Source: Chitinophagaceae bacterium
Lineage (GTDB): Bacteria > Bacteroidota > Bacteroidia > Chitinophagales > Chitinophagaceae
Assembly (NCBI GenBank): GCA_016787105.1
Contig: JAEUVI010000058.1
Location: 1-5,090, forward strand
Length of the DNA: 5,090 nucleotides
Direction of reading: 5' to 3'
In this document: positions 1 to 5,090 of the stretch, piece after piece
How the letters are laid out: each line of letters opens with the position of its first letter
Numbering within the stretch: the first letter of the stretch is position 1
Notes under the pieces: generated by a model
Database searches by the model: none
Seen by the model: only the letters and a program-made list of their open reading frames with translations
What the model was told of the DNA's origin: nothing
Position numbers and translations under genes: made by a program

Positions 1-162
1 TTGAAAGATTTGCAAAACGCTGCTAACAAAGTAGTGAAACCTGAACAAATGATTTGGATAGTAGTAGGTGATCGCAGCAAGATATCTAAAAGCATTCTCG
101 ATCTCAACCTCGGTGAAGTACATTATATAGACAGTGAAGGAAAAGAGACAAAGATGTTTTAA
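1..162 (+). CDS. M16 family metallopeptidase (insulinase/pitrilysin type), C-terminal fragment
   Basis: This is the 3' end of a gene that begins before the window. Frame 1 is open from base 1 and gives 53 residues before the TAA at 160-162. The visible peptide contains WIVVGDRSKISKSILDLNLG followed by EVHYIDSEGKETKMF. A 'VGD..KI...L..L..GE...D..G' ending is typical of the last C-terminal domain of M16 zinc proteases in Bacteroidota, usually periplasmic or membrane-associated paired peptidases. The HxxEH zinc site, if present, lies upstream and cannot be seen, so this could be either the active or the inactive partner of an M16 pair. The TTG at base 1 is only an in-frame Leu codon, not a supported start. 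A terminator follows 15 bases after the stop, so this is the last gene of its transcript. The family call rests on a short tail and is moderately secure. Confidence 0.7.
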   Translation: MKDLQNAANKVVKPEQMIWIVVGDRSKISKSILDLNLGEVHYIDSEGKETKMF

Positions 163-177
163 GGAAAATGATAGTAT

Positions 178-214
178 AAAAAAGGCGTATCCTTAGATGC
201 GCCTTTTTTATTTT
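178..214 (+). terminator. Rho-independent terminator after the M16 gene
   Basis: The arm AAAAAAGGCGTAT (178-190) pairs with ATGCGCCTTTTTT (197-209) through 13 pairs including one G-T wobble, with a 6-base loop CCTTAG. The T-rich stretch continues to 214. The A-run before the stem also makes it usable in the reverse direction, although the dehydrogenase stop codon is about 145 bases away on that side. Confidence 0.9.
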
Positions 215-250
215 AACAGATGGTTAAACAATACCAATTGGATTTTTAAT

Positions 251-267
251 CCCCTCCGGCAGAGGGG
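251..267. repeat. GC-rich hairpin, possible REP-like intergenic repeat
   Basis: CCCCTC (251-256) and GAGGGG (262-267) form a perfect 6-bp GC-rich stem around the 5-base loop CGGCA, in an otherwise AT-rich gap between two genes whose 3' ends face each other. It is followed by GTGG, then about 30 bases later by GCGGTGGGTT and TTACGTACTC (up to about 330). From memory, this layout resembles dispersed intergenic repeats seen in Bacteroidota genomes. Only one copy is in the window, so repetition cannot be shown here. Neither strand has a U-tract after the stem, so it is not a classical terminator. Confidence 0.4.
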
Positions 268-356
268 TGGAAATATCTTGATAATAAAGGAATGACGAAA
301 GCGGTGGGTTATAATTACGTACTCTTAATGTCTAACCGGTATAAACCTTGAAAATT

Positions 357-2570
357 TTATTGATCCGGCAATGCGAAAGCTACAATAAGACCAGCAGGTG
401 ATTCATGATTGCCTGATACGGATACAGCTACATATTGTTTGCCTTTGTATTTATAAGTGCAGGGTGTAGAAGATGCAACACCCGGTAATACTGTTTCCCA
501 TAATAACTTTCCGCTCGCTTTATCATATGCTTGCAATTTCCGGTCGCGGGATCCGCCAAGAAAGACAAGGCCTCCGGCAGTTACTATAGGCCCGGGCGAT
601 CCTGTTAAACCAGTGAATGCGGCCCCTGGTTGTTGCAGCGTGCTATCATTTCCAGCAGGCACTGTCCATTCGTATTCACCCGTATTCAGGTTTATTGCAT
701 TCAACGTACCCCATGGTGGTTTGATAGCAGGGTTACCTTTTGCATCTTTCCATTGGGCATACGCTGTTGTATTAAGATAGGTTACAGCATCCGGTGATTG
801 TGTTTGCTCTGTTTTTACTTCAATATTAGAAAGCCTGTTTTGTTGTATCTCTGATAAATCTCTTTCTAATTGTGACGAATGTTTATCGTTTTTTTCGAAG
901 AGAAAATCTATTATTTCTTTTTCATGACCCTTTACTACCGGTGCGAAAGCGGGCATTTTACCACTACCTTCCTTTATCCTGTTCAGTGCCTCTGCTTCAG
1001 TCATCCGTTTTTCAATTGCTATCAATGAGGGGTATTGCGGTTCATCTCCTTTCCTGTCTGGTTTATGGCAACTGGCGCAGTACGAAGTATAAATATTCTT
1101 ACCTATGTCATACGATGAAAGGTTTTCTGATGCGCCTGCAGCATCTATCTTTACCAGTTTCGCGATTTCCGGTGATTCATTTGATTTCAGGTAAATAATA
1201 TTTGTTTCATTATCAAATGCAGCGCCACCCCATTCAGATCCTCCGATAGTGCCGGGAAAATATAAAGTACCTTTTGTGGATGGAGGAGTAAATAATCCTT
1301 CATACCGCAAAGAATTAAAAAAAGATACCAGCGAATCGTGAGGTGCGCCCGGAAAATCAGATAAACTATCAACAGTCAGGTATTGCCGGCTATACGGTTT
1401 TGGCTTTAGCGGAAATGGTTGCGTAGGCCATGCCTGTTCGCCCGGCACATCAGATGCCGGTACATTTCGTTCTTCTATTGGGAAAAGCGGTTCACCGGTG
1501 TCGCGGTTAAATAGATAGAGGAAACCGATTTTAGATACCTGTGCTACCGCGTCAATTTTTTTGCCATCTCTTATTACAGTAACGAGGTTGGGCGGTGCCG
1601 GCAAATCATAATCCCATAAGTCATGATGAATAGTTTGGTAATACCACGCCAGCTTACCAGTGGCTGCATGTAGTGCCACTACGCAATTACCAAATAGATT
1701 TTTGCCTGGCCTATCAGCACCATAAAAATCATATGAAGGTGATCCTGTTGCGAAAAAAACTATTCCTCTTTTATCATCCACGCTCATACCGCCCCAGCTA
1801 TTAGCGCCACCCGCGTACTTCCATGCATCCGGCGGCCATGTTTCATAACCGGGCTCGCCAGGTTTTGGCACTGTATGAAAAGTCCATTCCAATTTGCCGC
1901 TGCGTACATTATAAGCACGCACATAGCCGGGCTGTGCGCCGTATAATTCAGACACTTCATTTCCGATTATCAGCAGGTCTTTATATATAATACCCGGCGA
2001 GGTTGGCTTAATTGATATTTTATCCGGATCATCACGTATGCCAATATTCATACTTACCCTACCATTGTTTCCAAATGAAGTGATAAGCTTACCTGTTACC
2101 GCATTTACAGCGAAAAGATTATCGCCGCCGGTAAAAAGAATACGCTTATCGTCGCCGTCTTCCCAATAGGTAACACCGCGGAATGATCCGCCACCGGGGC
2201 CTCCATTATAAGGATCAAACGACCAGAGTTGTTTACCATCGTTGGCTTGTAACGCGTATATCCTGTGGCGCGCAGATGCCACATACATCACACCATCAAT
2301 AATGATAGGGTTACATTGGCTTCCGCCTTGCCTGCGTCCTTCGGGTGCATCACCCGGATTGAAGATCCACGCTAATTGCAAATGCTGAACATTGTCTGAG
2401 TTAATTTGATTGAGTATTGAATAACTGCTGCTGGCTGCGTCTGCTTTATAAACCGACCAGGTACGTTCTTGTTTATCACAACTCATCATGCAAAAGCAGG
2501 CGGTAATACAAAGCAGTAAAGTATTATTTTTCTTGTATAAGCCAGTAACAAAATTCCGGAAACAATGCAT
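357..2570 (-). CDS. PQQ-dependent dehydrogenase (membrane glucose dehydrogenase-like) with embedded cytochrome c domain, lipoprotein
   Basis: This is a 737-aa quinoprotein that should oxidise a sugar or alcohol in the periplasm or at the outer membrane and pass electrons from PQQ to its own heme c. Residues 15-31 form a hydrophobic signal ending in CMMSC, so Cys31 is the likely lipidated residue. The propeller starts near residue 50. Glucose-dehydrogenase-like motifs are WKYAGGANSWGGMS (250-263), HHDLWDYDLPAPP (315-327, containing the likely catalytic Asp) and QVSKIGF (344-350, Lys347 matching the PQQ-contacting Lys of this family). About residues 483-563 are a cytochrome c domain with CASCH (498-502) and GSGKMPAF (Met539 as likely sixth heme ligand). 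The propeller resumes with KPPWGTLNAINLNTGEYEW (617-635) and GGLVFLGGSRDRKLQAYD (666-683). It lacks the five-helix membrane anchor of E. coli Gcd. The ATG at 2568-2570 is chosen because it precedes a complete signal peptide, though no Shine-Dalgarno is visible. The substrate is unknown, and no pqq biosynthesis genes are in view. Confidence 0.92.
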   Translation of the reverse strand: MHCFRNFVTGLYKKNNTLLLCITACFCMMSCDKQERTWSVYKADAASSSYSILNQINSDNVQHLQLAWIFNPGDAPEGRRQGGSQCNPIIIDGVMYVASARHRIYALQANDGKQLWSFDPYNGGPGGGSFRGVTYWEDGDDKRILFTGGDNLFAVNAVTGKLITSFGNNGRVSMNIGIRDDPDKISIKPTSPGIIYKDLLIIGNEVSELYGAQPGYVRAYNVRSGKLEWTFHTVPKPGEPGYETWPPDAWKYAGGANSWGGMSVDDKRGIVFFATGSPSYDFYGADRPGKNLFGNCVVALHAATGKLAWYYQTIHHDLWDYDLPAPPNLVTVIRDGKKIDAVAQVSKIGFLYLFNRDTGEPLFPIEERNVPASDVPGEQAWPTQPFPLKPKPYSRQYLTVDSLSDFPGAPHDSLVSFFNSLRYEGLFTPPSTKGTLYFPGTIGGSEWGGAAFDNETNIIYLKSNESPEIAKLVKIDAAGASENLSSYDIGKNIYTSYCASCHKPDRKGDEPQYPSLIAIEKRMTEAEALNRIKEGSGKMPAFAPVVKGHEKEIIDFLFEKNDKHSSQLERDLSEIQQNRLSNIEVKTEQTQSPDAVTYLNTTAYAQWKDAKGNPAIKPPWGTLNAINLNTGEYEWTVPAGNDSTLQQPGAAFTGLTGSPGPIVTAGGLVFLGGSRDRKLQAYDKASGKLLWETVLPGVASSTPCTYKYKGKQYVAVSVSGNHESPAGLIVAFALPDQ
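882..1124 (-). other. Cytochrome c domain inserted in the quinoprotein
   Basis: This part encodes about residues 483-563 of the dehydrogenase. The heme attachment site CASCH is at bases 1065-1079 and the axial Met codon lies near base 954-956. The sequence SSYDIGKNIYTSYCASCHKP is a standard class I cytochrome c start. A charged, Gln-rich linker (residues about 564-592) follows before the propeller resumes. The domain boundaries are estimated by eye. Confidence 0.85.
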
Positions 2571-2735
2571 TTAAAAAAGATATAGATGGGAAATTACACA
2601 CTTATGTGCAAGATGAAATGGATGATAGCAGATGTTATCTGTGTTTAATTAAATTCTTTTATTGTGATAGTGTGGAAAAATAGTAAACCAATATGGAATA
2701 ATTGAAAAAATGTTTCTCATTGGTAAATAGCCAAA
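2571..2735. promoter_or_regulatory. Divergent promoter region between the quinoprotein and tonB genes
   Basis: These 165 AT-rich bases must hold the promoters of both divergent genes. No exact Bacteroidota -7 motif (TAnnTTTG) was found on either strand. The nearest for the tonB side is TATCTGTG at 2636-2643, with one mismatch and no good -33 partner. It overlaps the 13-base inverted repeat CAGAT-GTT-ATCTG (2629-2641), which could be an operator. Neither gene has a recognisable Shine-Dalgarno. The promoter role is inferred from gene orientation; the exact sites are not established. Confidence 0.5.
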
Positions 2736-3566
2736 ATGGAAACAAAAAAAATCTTAGCAGCCGACCTGCTCGACCTGCTATTTGAAAACCGTAACAAAGA
2801 TTACGGTGCTTATGAGCTACGCAAAACGTATAATAAGCGTATTAAGACAGCATTGCTTATTACTGCATCTGTTACTGTTGTTGCCCTCGGAAGTTTTTTC
2901 TTTGCGAATGGTAATAGCAGTAATGCAAACGGGCAATTCAGAGTAGATAGTTTAACACTTGAAAATTTACCACCCGAAGAAAAAAAGATAGAACCGCCAC
3001 CGCCGCCACCTCCACCTATGGTTGAGCCGCCGCCTATAGAGACCACCCAGTTTACTCCGCCAAAGATTGTAGATGATAAAGATGTTGACCCCAATGAAAT
3101 ACCTCCGAAAATTGAAGATCTTGAAAATACACGCATTGATGTAGTGAGTCGTGCCGGCAAAGAAGATGACGGATTAGCGCCGCAGGTGGATAATAACCGA
3201 CAGGTAATTGTGGAGAAAAAAGAAGACGACGATAACGAAATTGTTCAATTTGTACAAATCGAAGCATCCTTTCCCGGAGGTGATAATGCCTGGAAACGTT
3301 TTCTTGAAAAGAAATTAAACCCCAATACACCAGTTGATAACGGTGCACCTGAAGGACAATACCAGGTATGGGTTCAGTTTATCGTAGACAAAACCGGTGC
3401 AATCAGTGATGTAAAAGCTTTATCCAATCATGGATATGGAATGGAGGAAGAAGCTGTTAATGTTATCAGGAAAGGGCCGAACTGGATACCGGCTATTCAG
3501 AACGGCAGGAATGTAAAAGCCTACCGTAAACAATCAATACTATTTATTGTACAGGGTACGGAATAA
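2736..3566 (+). CDS. Energy transducer TonB
   Basis: This 276-aa inner-membrane protein should couple the proton-motive-force complex ExbB/ExbD to TonB-dependent outer-membrane receptors. The N-terminal cytoplasmic part has LLDLLFENRNKDYGAYELRK (11-30), a signature of Bacteroidota TonB proteins, which also supports the ATG at 2736. One membrane helix follows (about 37-56, rich in A, L, V and F). Next comes a periplasm-spanning linker with eight consecutive prolines (87-94) and repeated PPP/acidic stretches to about 165. The C-terminal receptor-contacting domain (about 170-274) has ASFPGGDNAWKRFL (177-190), GQYQVWVQFIVDKTGAISDV (207-226), EEEAVNVIRKGPNWIPAIQNG (237-257) and a terminal strand YRKQSILFIV. 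Length and order are normal for the family. It is transcribed alone, with its own terminator, divergently from the quinoprotein. No exbB, exbD or receptor gene is in view, so its client receptor is unknown, and a number of such paralogues per genome is usual in this phylum. Confidence 0.95.
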   Translation: METKKILAADLLDLLFENRNKDYGAYELRKTYNKRIKTALLITASVTVVALGSFFFANGNSSNANGQFRVDSLTLENLPPEEKKIEPPPPPPPPMVEPPPIETTQFTPPKIVDDKDVDPNEIPPKIEDLENTRIDVVSRAGKEDDGLAPQVDNNRQVIVEKKEDDDNEIVQFVQIEASFPGGDNAWKRFLEKKLNPNTPVDNGAPEGQYQVWVQFIVDKTGAISDVKALSNHGYGMEEEAVNVIRKGPNWIPAIQNGRNVKAYRKQSILFIVQGTE

Positions 3567-3578
3567 AGAGTTTAAATA

Positions 3579-3613
3579 ATAAAGCAGGTTCGTTATAAGA
3601 GAACCTGCTTTAT
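3579..3613. terminator. Bidirectional rho-independent terminator between convergent genes
   Basis: ATAAAGCAGGTTC (3579-3591) and GAACCTGCTTTAT (3601-3613) form a perfect 13-bp stem with the 9-base loop GTTATAAGA. It starts 12 bases after the tonB stop and ends 22 bases before the stop end of the facing gene. The AT-rich base of the stem (AAA/TTT) supplies a short U-run in both directions, so it can end both transcripts. Confidence 0.88.
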
Positions 3614-3635
3614 CTGATCGGAAAATCATTTAATC

Positions 3636-4676
3636 TCATTTTACAATCTTCACTTCTTCATAATCATCCGGGTTTACACCATGTGATTGACTGAGGTCCT
3701 GAAGATTGGTTGTATTGTGAGTACCGATATATGTGTTGTTGTATTTGTTCATAAAATACTTTTCATAACTATTATCTACCTGAAAGGTATTTCCACTTTG
3801 ATTCATGACGGTGTATTCGCCCTTAATAGCATTTACTGACTGATCGTGCATATGATCAACAGATGCCTGCTGGTTTTGCCAGCTTTGAAAATTACTATCG
3901 ATCATTTGCTGGTTATTTGCCCACATCTGGTTATGTGCATTGAATGAATTCTGCATCGTCTGCATATTCATGTTATGGTTCTGGTTCATCACATTCCAAT
4001 TCATCAACTGGTTTTGATGATTCATCTGCATGTTTGACATCGTTTGCTGATGTATCATTTGTTGCTGTTGGTTCCAGGCCGGGTTTACTTTACAGGATTG
4101 CAGCATTGTAATCAGCAACGGATTGTACTGCTCAGGTTTTTCGGCTGCAATAATACCGCATACTTCCGCCGTCCATACCACTCCCATATCAATAGTAGCC
4201 CCGTTGATAAGCGCCTGGCAGGTTTTGCTTTCATACATAAATTCAAAAAATATCCGCACATCAGTAACAGTTGCCTGTCTGCCGCTTTTTGTATTCATTT
4301 CATAATATACTTGTCCAAAATCCTGCGCCCGTTCCATCCTGTGCATTTTGAAACCAGGCAATTGACCGAATTTTTGCTGCAGGTAGTATTGAAAAAACTG
4401 ATCAGCAGGTGTAAAATAAGCTACCTGCAGCATCGGGTTCATATTCATCATTGGGTTGCTGTGATCGATCATCGGGTTGGGTGGCATAAAGCCGGGCATG
4501 TAGGGGTCGCCTATGGACAAGGTAACAGCTCCATCCGGGCTGGTAGCTGCCACAATGGTGCGGGGCGTATTGTGAATCCGCGACAGGTAAACTTCATTTT
4601 TCCAACCTTCAGGCACATTTACAGTAAATGATTGTTCAACAGGATCCACGGCATTGATAAGTTTTATATTGTCCAT
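3636..4676 (-). CDS. Hypothetical protein: PsbP/Mog1-like N-terminal part, Q/N/M-rich linker, short C-terminal module
   Basis: The function is not recognised. The 346-aa product has no signal peptide or membrane helix and so is probably cytosolic. Residues 12-200 read like a folded domain: PVEQSFTVNVPEGWKNEVYL (12-31) and a closing MLQSCKVNPAWNQ (191-203) resemble the start (F.v.vPegW) and end of PsbP/Mog1/DUF1795-type domains, but this is by eye only. A Met/Pro-rich loop (58-83) with DPYMPGFMPPNPM lies inside it. Residues 202-270 are low complexity: 19 Gln, 17 Asn and 11 Met among 69 residues, plus several His and Trp. The C-terminal 60 residues (VMNQSGNTFQVDNSYEKYF, then YIGTH and DDYEEVKIVK) look like a separate small module. 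Three Cys residues (153, 173, 195) are not in a known metal motif. The start ATG (4674-4676) begins just before the first conserved-looking strand, and there is no clear Shine-Dalgarno. It is convergent with tonB and divergent from recA, so it is probably monocistronic. Confidence 0.8.
   Translation of the reverse strand: MDNIKLINAVDPVEQSFTVNVPEGWKNEVYLSRIHNTPRTIVAATSPDGAVTLSIGDPYMPGFMPPNPMIDHSNPMMNMNPMLQVAYFTPADQFFQYYLQQKFGQLPGFKMHRMERAQDFGQVYYEMNTKSGRQATVTDVRIFFEFMYESKTCQALINGATIDMGVVWTAEVCGIIAAEKPEQYNPLLITMLQSCKVNPAWNQQQQMIHQQTMSNMQMNHQNQLMNWNVMNQNHNMNMQTMQNSFNAHNQMWANNQQMIDSNFQSWQNQQASVDHMHDQSVNAIKGEYTVMNQSGNTFQVDNSYEKYFMNKYNNTYIGTHNTTNLQDLSQSHGVNPDDYEEVKIVK
3864..4073 (-). other. Region coding for the Gln/Asn/Met-rich low-complexity linker
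   Basis: This stretch encodes residues 202-271 of the hypothetical protein. Gln, Asn and Met make up 47 of the first 69 residues, with recurring short units such as MNHQNQ, MNQNHN and NMNMQ. The repeats are imperfect at the DNA level, so this is a compositionally biased linker and not a recent tandem duplication. Confidence 0.8.
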
Positions 4677-4862
4677 AATAACCAGCTTTAGTATTAAATG
4701 AAGATGAATGGATATAAACTAATAAGGAATTTATTAAAAAATAAGAAAACTGTACGGGTGTGAGAAAAATTAATTTTCATGAACATGATGGAACGGAAAA
4801 GACAAGAATACGTAAACTCCTTCATTTCATTAGAAAAGCAAGGAAAATTAATTCCAAATAAA

Positions 4863-4894
4863 TTAGTTCCGTATTGCTAAAATAGTTAGTTTTG
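4863..4894 (+). promoter_or_regulatory. Candidate recA promoter (Bacteroidota type)
   Basis: TAGTTTTG at 4887-4894 matches the Bacteroidota -7 consensus TAnnTTTG exactly. A weak -33-like TTAG lies at 4863-4866, with a 20-base spacer. Transcription would start near 4900, giving a leader of about 45 bases before the recA ATG. The -33 element is poor, so the call rests on the -7 match and position. Confidence 0.5.
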
Positions 4895-4933
4895 AATGTG
4901 AATTACTTTTTTAAACGAGCACTACGAAAAATT

Positions 4934-4941
4934 TAACTTTG
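4934..4941 (+). promoter_or_regulatory. Second TAnnTTTG motif, directly before the recA start
   Basis: TAACTTTG is also an exact match to the Bacteroidota -7 consensus and ends 4 bases before the recA ATG at 4946. If used, it would start transcription at or just past the ATG, giving a leaderless or nearly leaderless mRNA. No TTG is present about 20 bases upstream, so it may be a chance match. Confidence 0.25.
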
Positions 4942-4945
4942 AAAC

Positions 4946-5090
4946 ATGGCAAAAGAAAAATCCACCGAAATTACCGGTACTAACAGCGAAAAACTGAAAG
5001 CATTGAAACTGACAATGGACAAAATCGAAAAGGATTTTGGCAAAGGCAGTGTAATGTTAATGAATGAAAGATCGGATGTAGAACAGGGAG
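4946..5090 (+). CDS. recA: Recombinase RecA, N-terminal fragment
   Basis: The first 48 codons of recA are present, and the gene runs off the right edge. RecA forms ATP-dependent filaments on single-stranded DNA for homologous recombination and repair. The peptide begins MAKEKSTEITGTNSEKLKAL and contains DKIEKDFGKGSVM (25-37), which matches the conserved N-terminal region of RecA (QIEKQFGKGSIM in E. coli). The Walker A motif and the rest of the core lie outside the window. The ATG at 4946 is chosen because it gives the usual short, charged lead of about 15 residues before the first conserved helix, and no closer in-frame start precedes that helix. There is no Shine-Dalgarno before it, as is common in Bacteroidota. 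The reading frame is intact to the window edge. Confidence 0.93.
   Translation, partial: MAKEKSTEITGTNSEKLKALKLTMDKIEKDFGKGSVMLMNERSDVEQG

Larger units (their letters stand above)
4677..4945. promoter_or_regulatory. Divergent intergenic region between the hypothetical gene and recA
   Basis: These 269 AT-rich bases should hold the promoters of both flanking genes. The recA side has two exact TAnnTTTG motifs, listed separately. On the other strand no exact motif was found; the closest is TATTCTTG (complement of 4803-4810) with one mismatch and no partner at the right distance. Palindromes AAAATTAATTTT (4766-4777) and TTCATGAA (4776-4783) lie mid-gap with no assigned role. No LexA-type CTGT-N8-ACAG box was seen. 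A 33-codon open frame (4779-4880, +) is discussed as a finding but not called as a gene. Confidence 0.55.

Noticed and set aside
251..267. Hairpin read as a terminator for the quinoprotein gene
   Set aside because: On the - strand the stem is followed by ATTAAAAATCC, not a U-tract, and it lies about 90 bases past the stop codon.
457..1198. Open frames on the + strand at 457-780 and 872-1198
   Set aside because: They lie fully opposite the quinoprotein gene, which has clear motifs throughout. Their translations show no recognisable domain.
1187..1372. 61-codon open frame on the - strand inside the quinoprotein gene
   Set aside because: It overlaps the real gene on the same strand in another frame and has no protein-like motif.
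2720..2734. TTGG...CCAA dyad just before the tonB start
   Set aside because: It has only 4 pairs with a 7-base loop, too weak to call a regulatory structure.
2810..3348. Open frames on the - strand at 2810-3160 and 3052-3348, one with a Gly run
   Set aside because: They are antisense to tonB. The Gly run is simply the complement of the poly-Pro codons.
4044..4631. 195-codon and 60-codon open frames on the + strand
   Set aside because: They are antisense to the Q/N/M-rich protein gene. The His/Tyr-rich content comes from complementing its codons, and there is no promoter or motif.
4698..4763. 21-codon open frame on the + strand (MKMNGYKL...)
   Set aside because: It is too short, Lys/Asn/Leu-rich as expected from AT-rich noise, and has no initiation signal.
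4766..4783. Palindromes AAAATTAATTTT and TTCATGAA as an operator
   Set aside because: Short AT-rich palindromes are expected by chance in such a gap. They are not placed relative to any recognisable promoter.
4677..4945. LexA/SOS box before recA
   Set aside because: No CTG-N10-CAG or similar dyad was found. The CTGT at 4750-4753 has no matching half-site.

Overview
The window looks like chromosomal DNA from a Bacteroidota bacterium, most likely near the Chitinophagaceae (Chitinophaga/Niastella type). The reasons are an energy transducer TonB with the Bacteroidota-type N-terminus (ENRNKDYGAYELRKTY) and FPGG motif, the absence of clear Shine-Dalgarno sequences before the genes, two exact Bacteroidota-type -7 promoter motifs (TAnnTTTG) before recA, and an AT-rich background. 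The genus is inferred, not demonstrated.

Layout from left to right: (1) the last 53 codons of an M16-family zinc-protease-like gene on the + strand, closed by a strong rho-independent terminator. (2) A 194-bp gap with a GC-rich REP-like hairpin. (3) A 737-aa quinoprotein dehydrogenase on the - strand, with a lipoprotein signal and a c-type cytochrome domain set inside the PQQ propeller. (4) A 165-bp divergent promoter region. (5) A 276-aa energy transducer TonB on the + strand. (6) A 13-bp perfect-stem terminator serving two convergent genes. (7) A 346-aa protein of unknown function on the - strand, with a PsbP/Mog1-like N-terminal part, a long Gln/Asn/Met-rich linker and a short C-terminal module. 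(8) A 269-bp divergent gap. (9) The first 48 codons of recA on the + strand.

The genes do not form one operon, since orientation alternates and nearly every gene has its own promoter region or terminator. The only plausible functional link is between the envelope quinoprotein and the divergent TonB gene: PQQ, or the sugar/alcohol substrate, could enter through a TonB-dependent receptor, but nothing in the window proves this. No mobile element, CRISPR array, tRNA, rRNA or defence system was seen. The most novel item is the Q/N/M-rich cytosolic protein. The embedded cytochrome in the dehydrogenase and the possible near-leaderless recA promoter come next.
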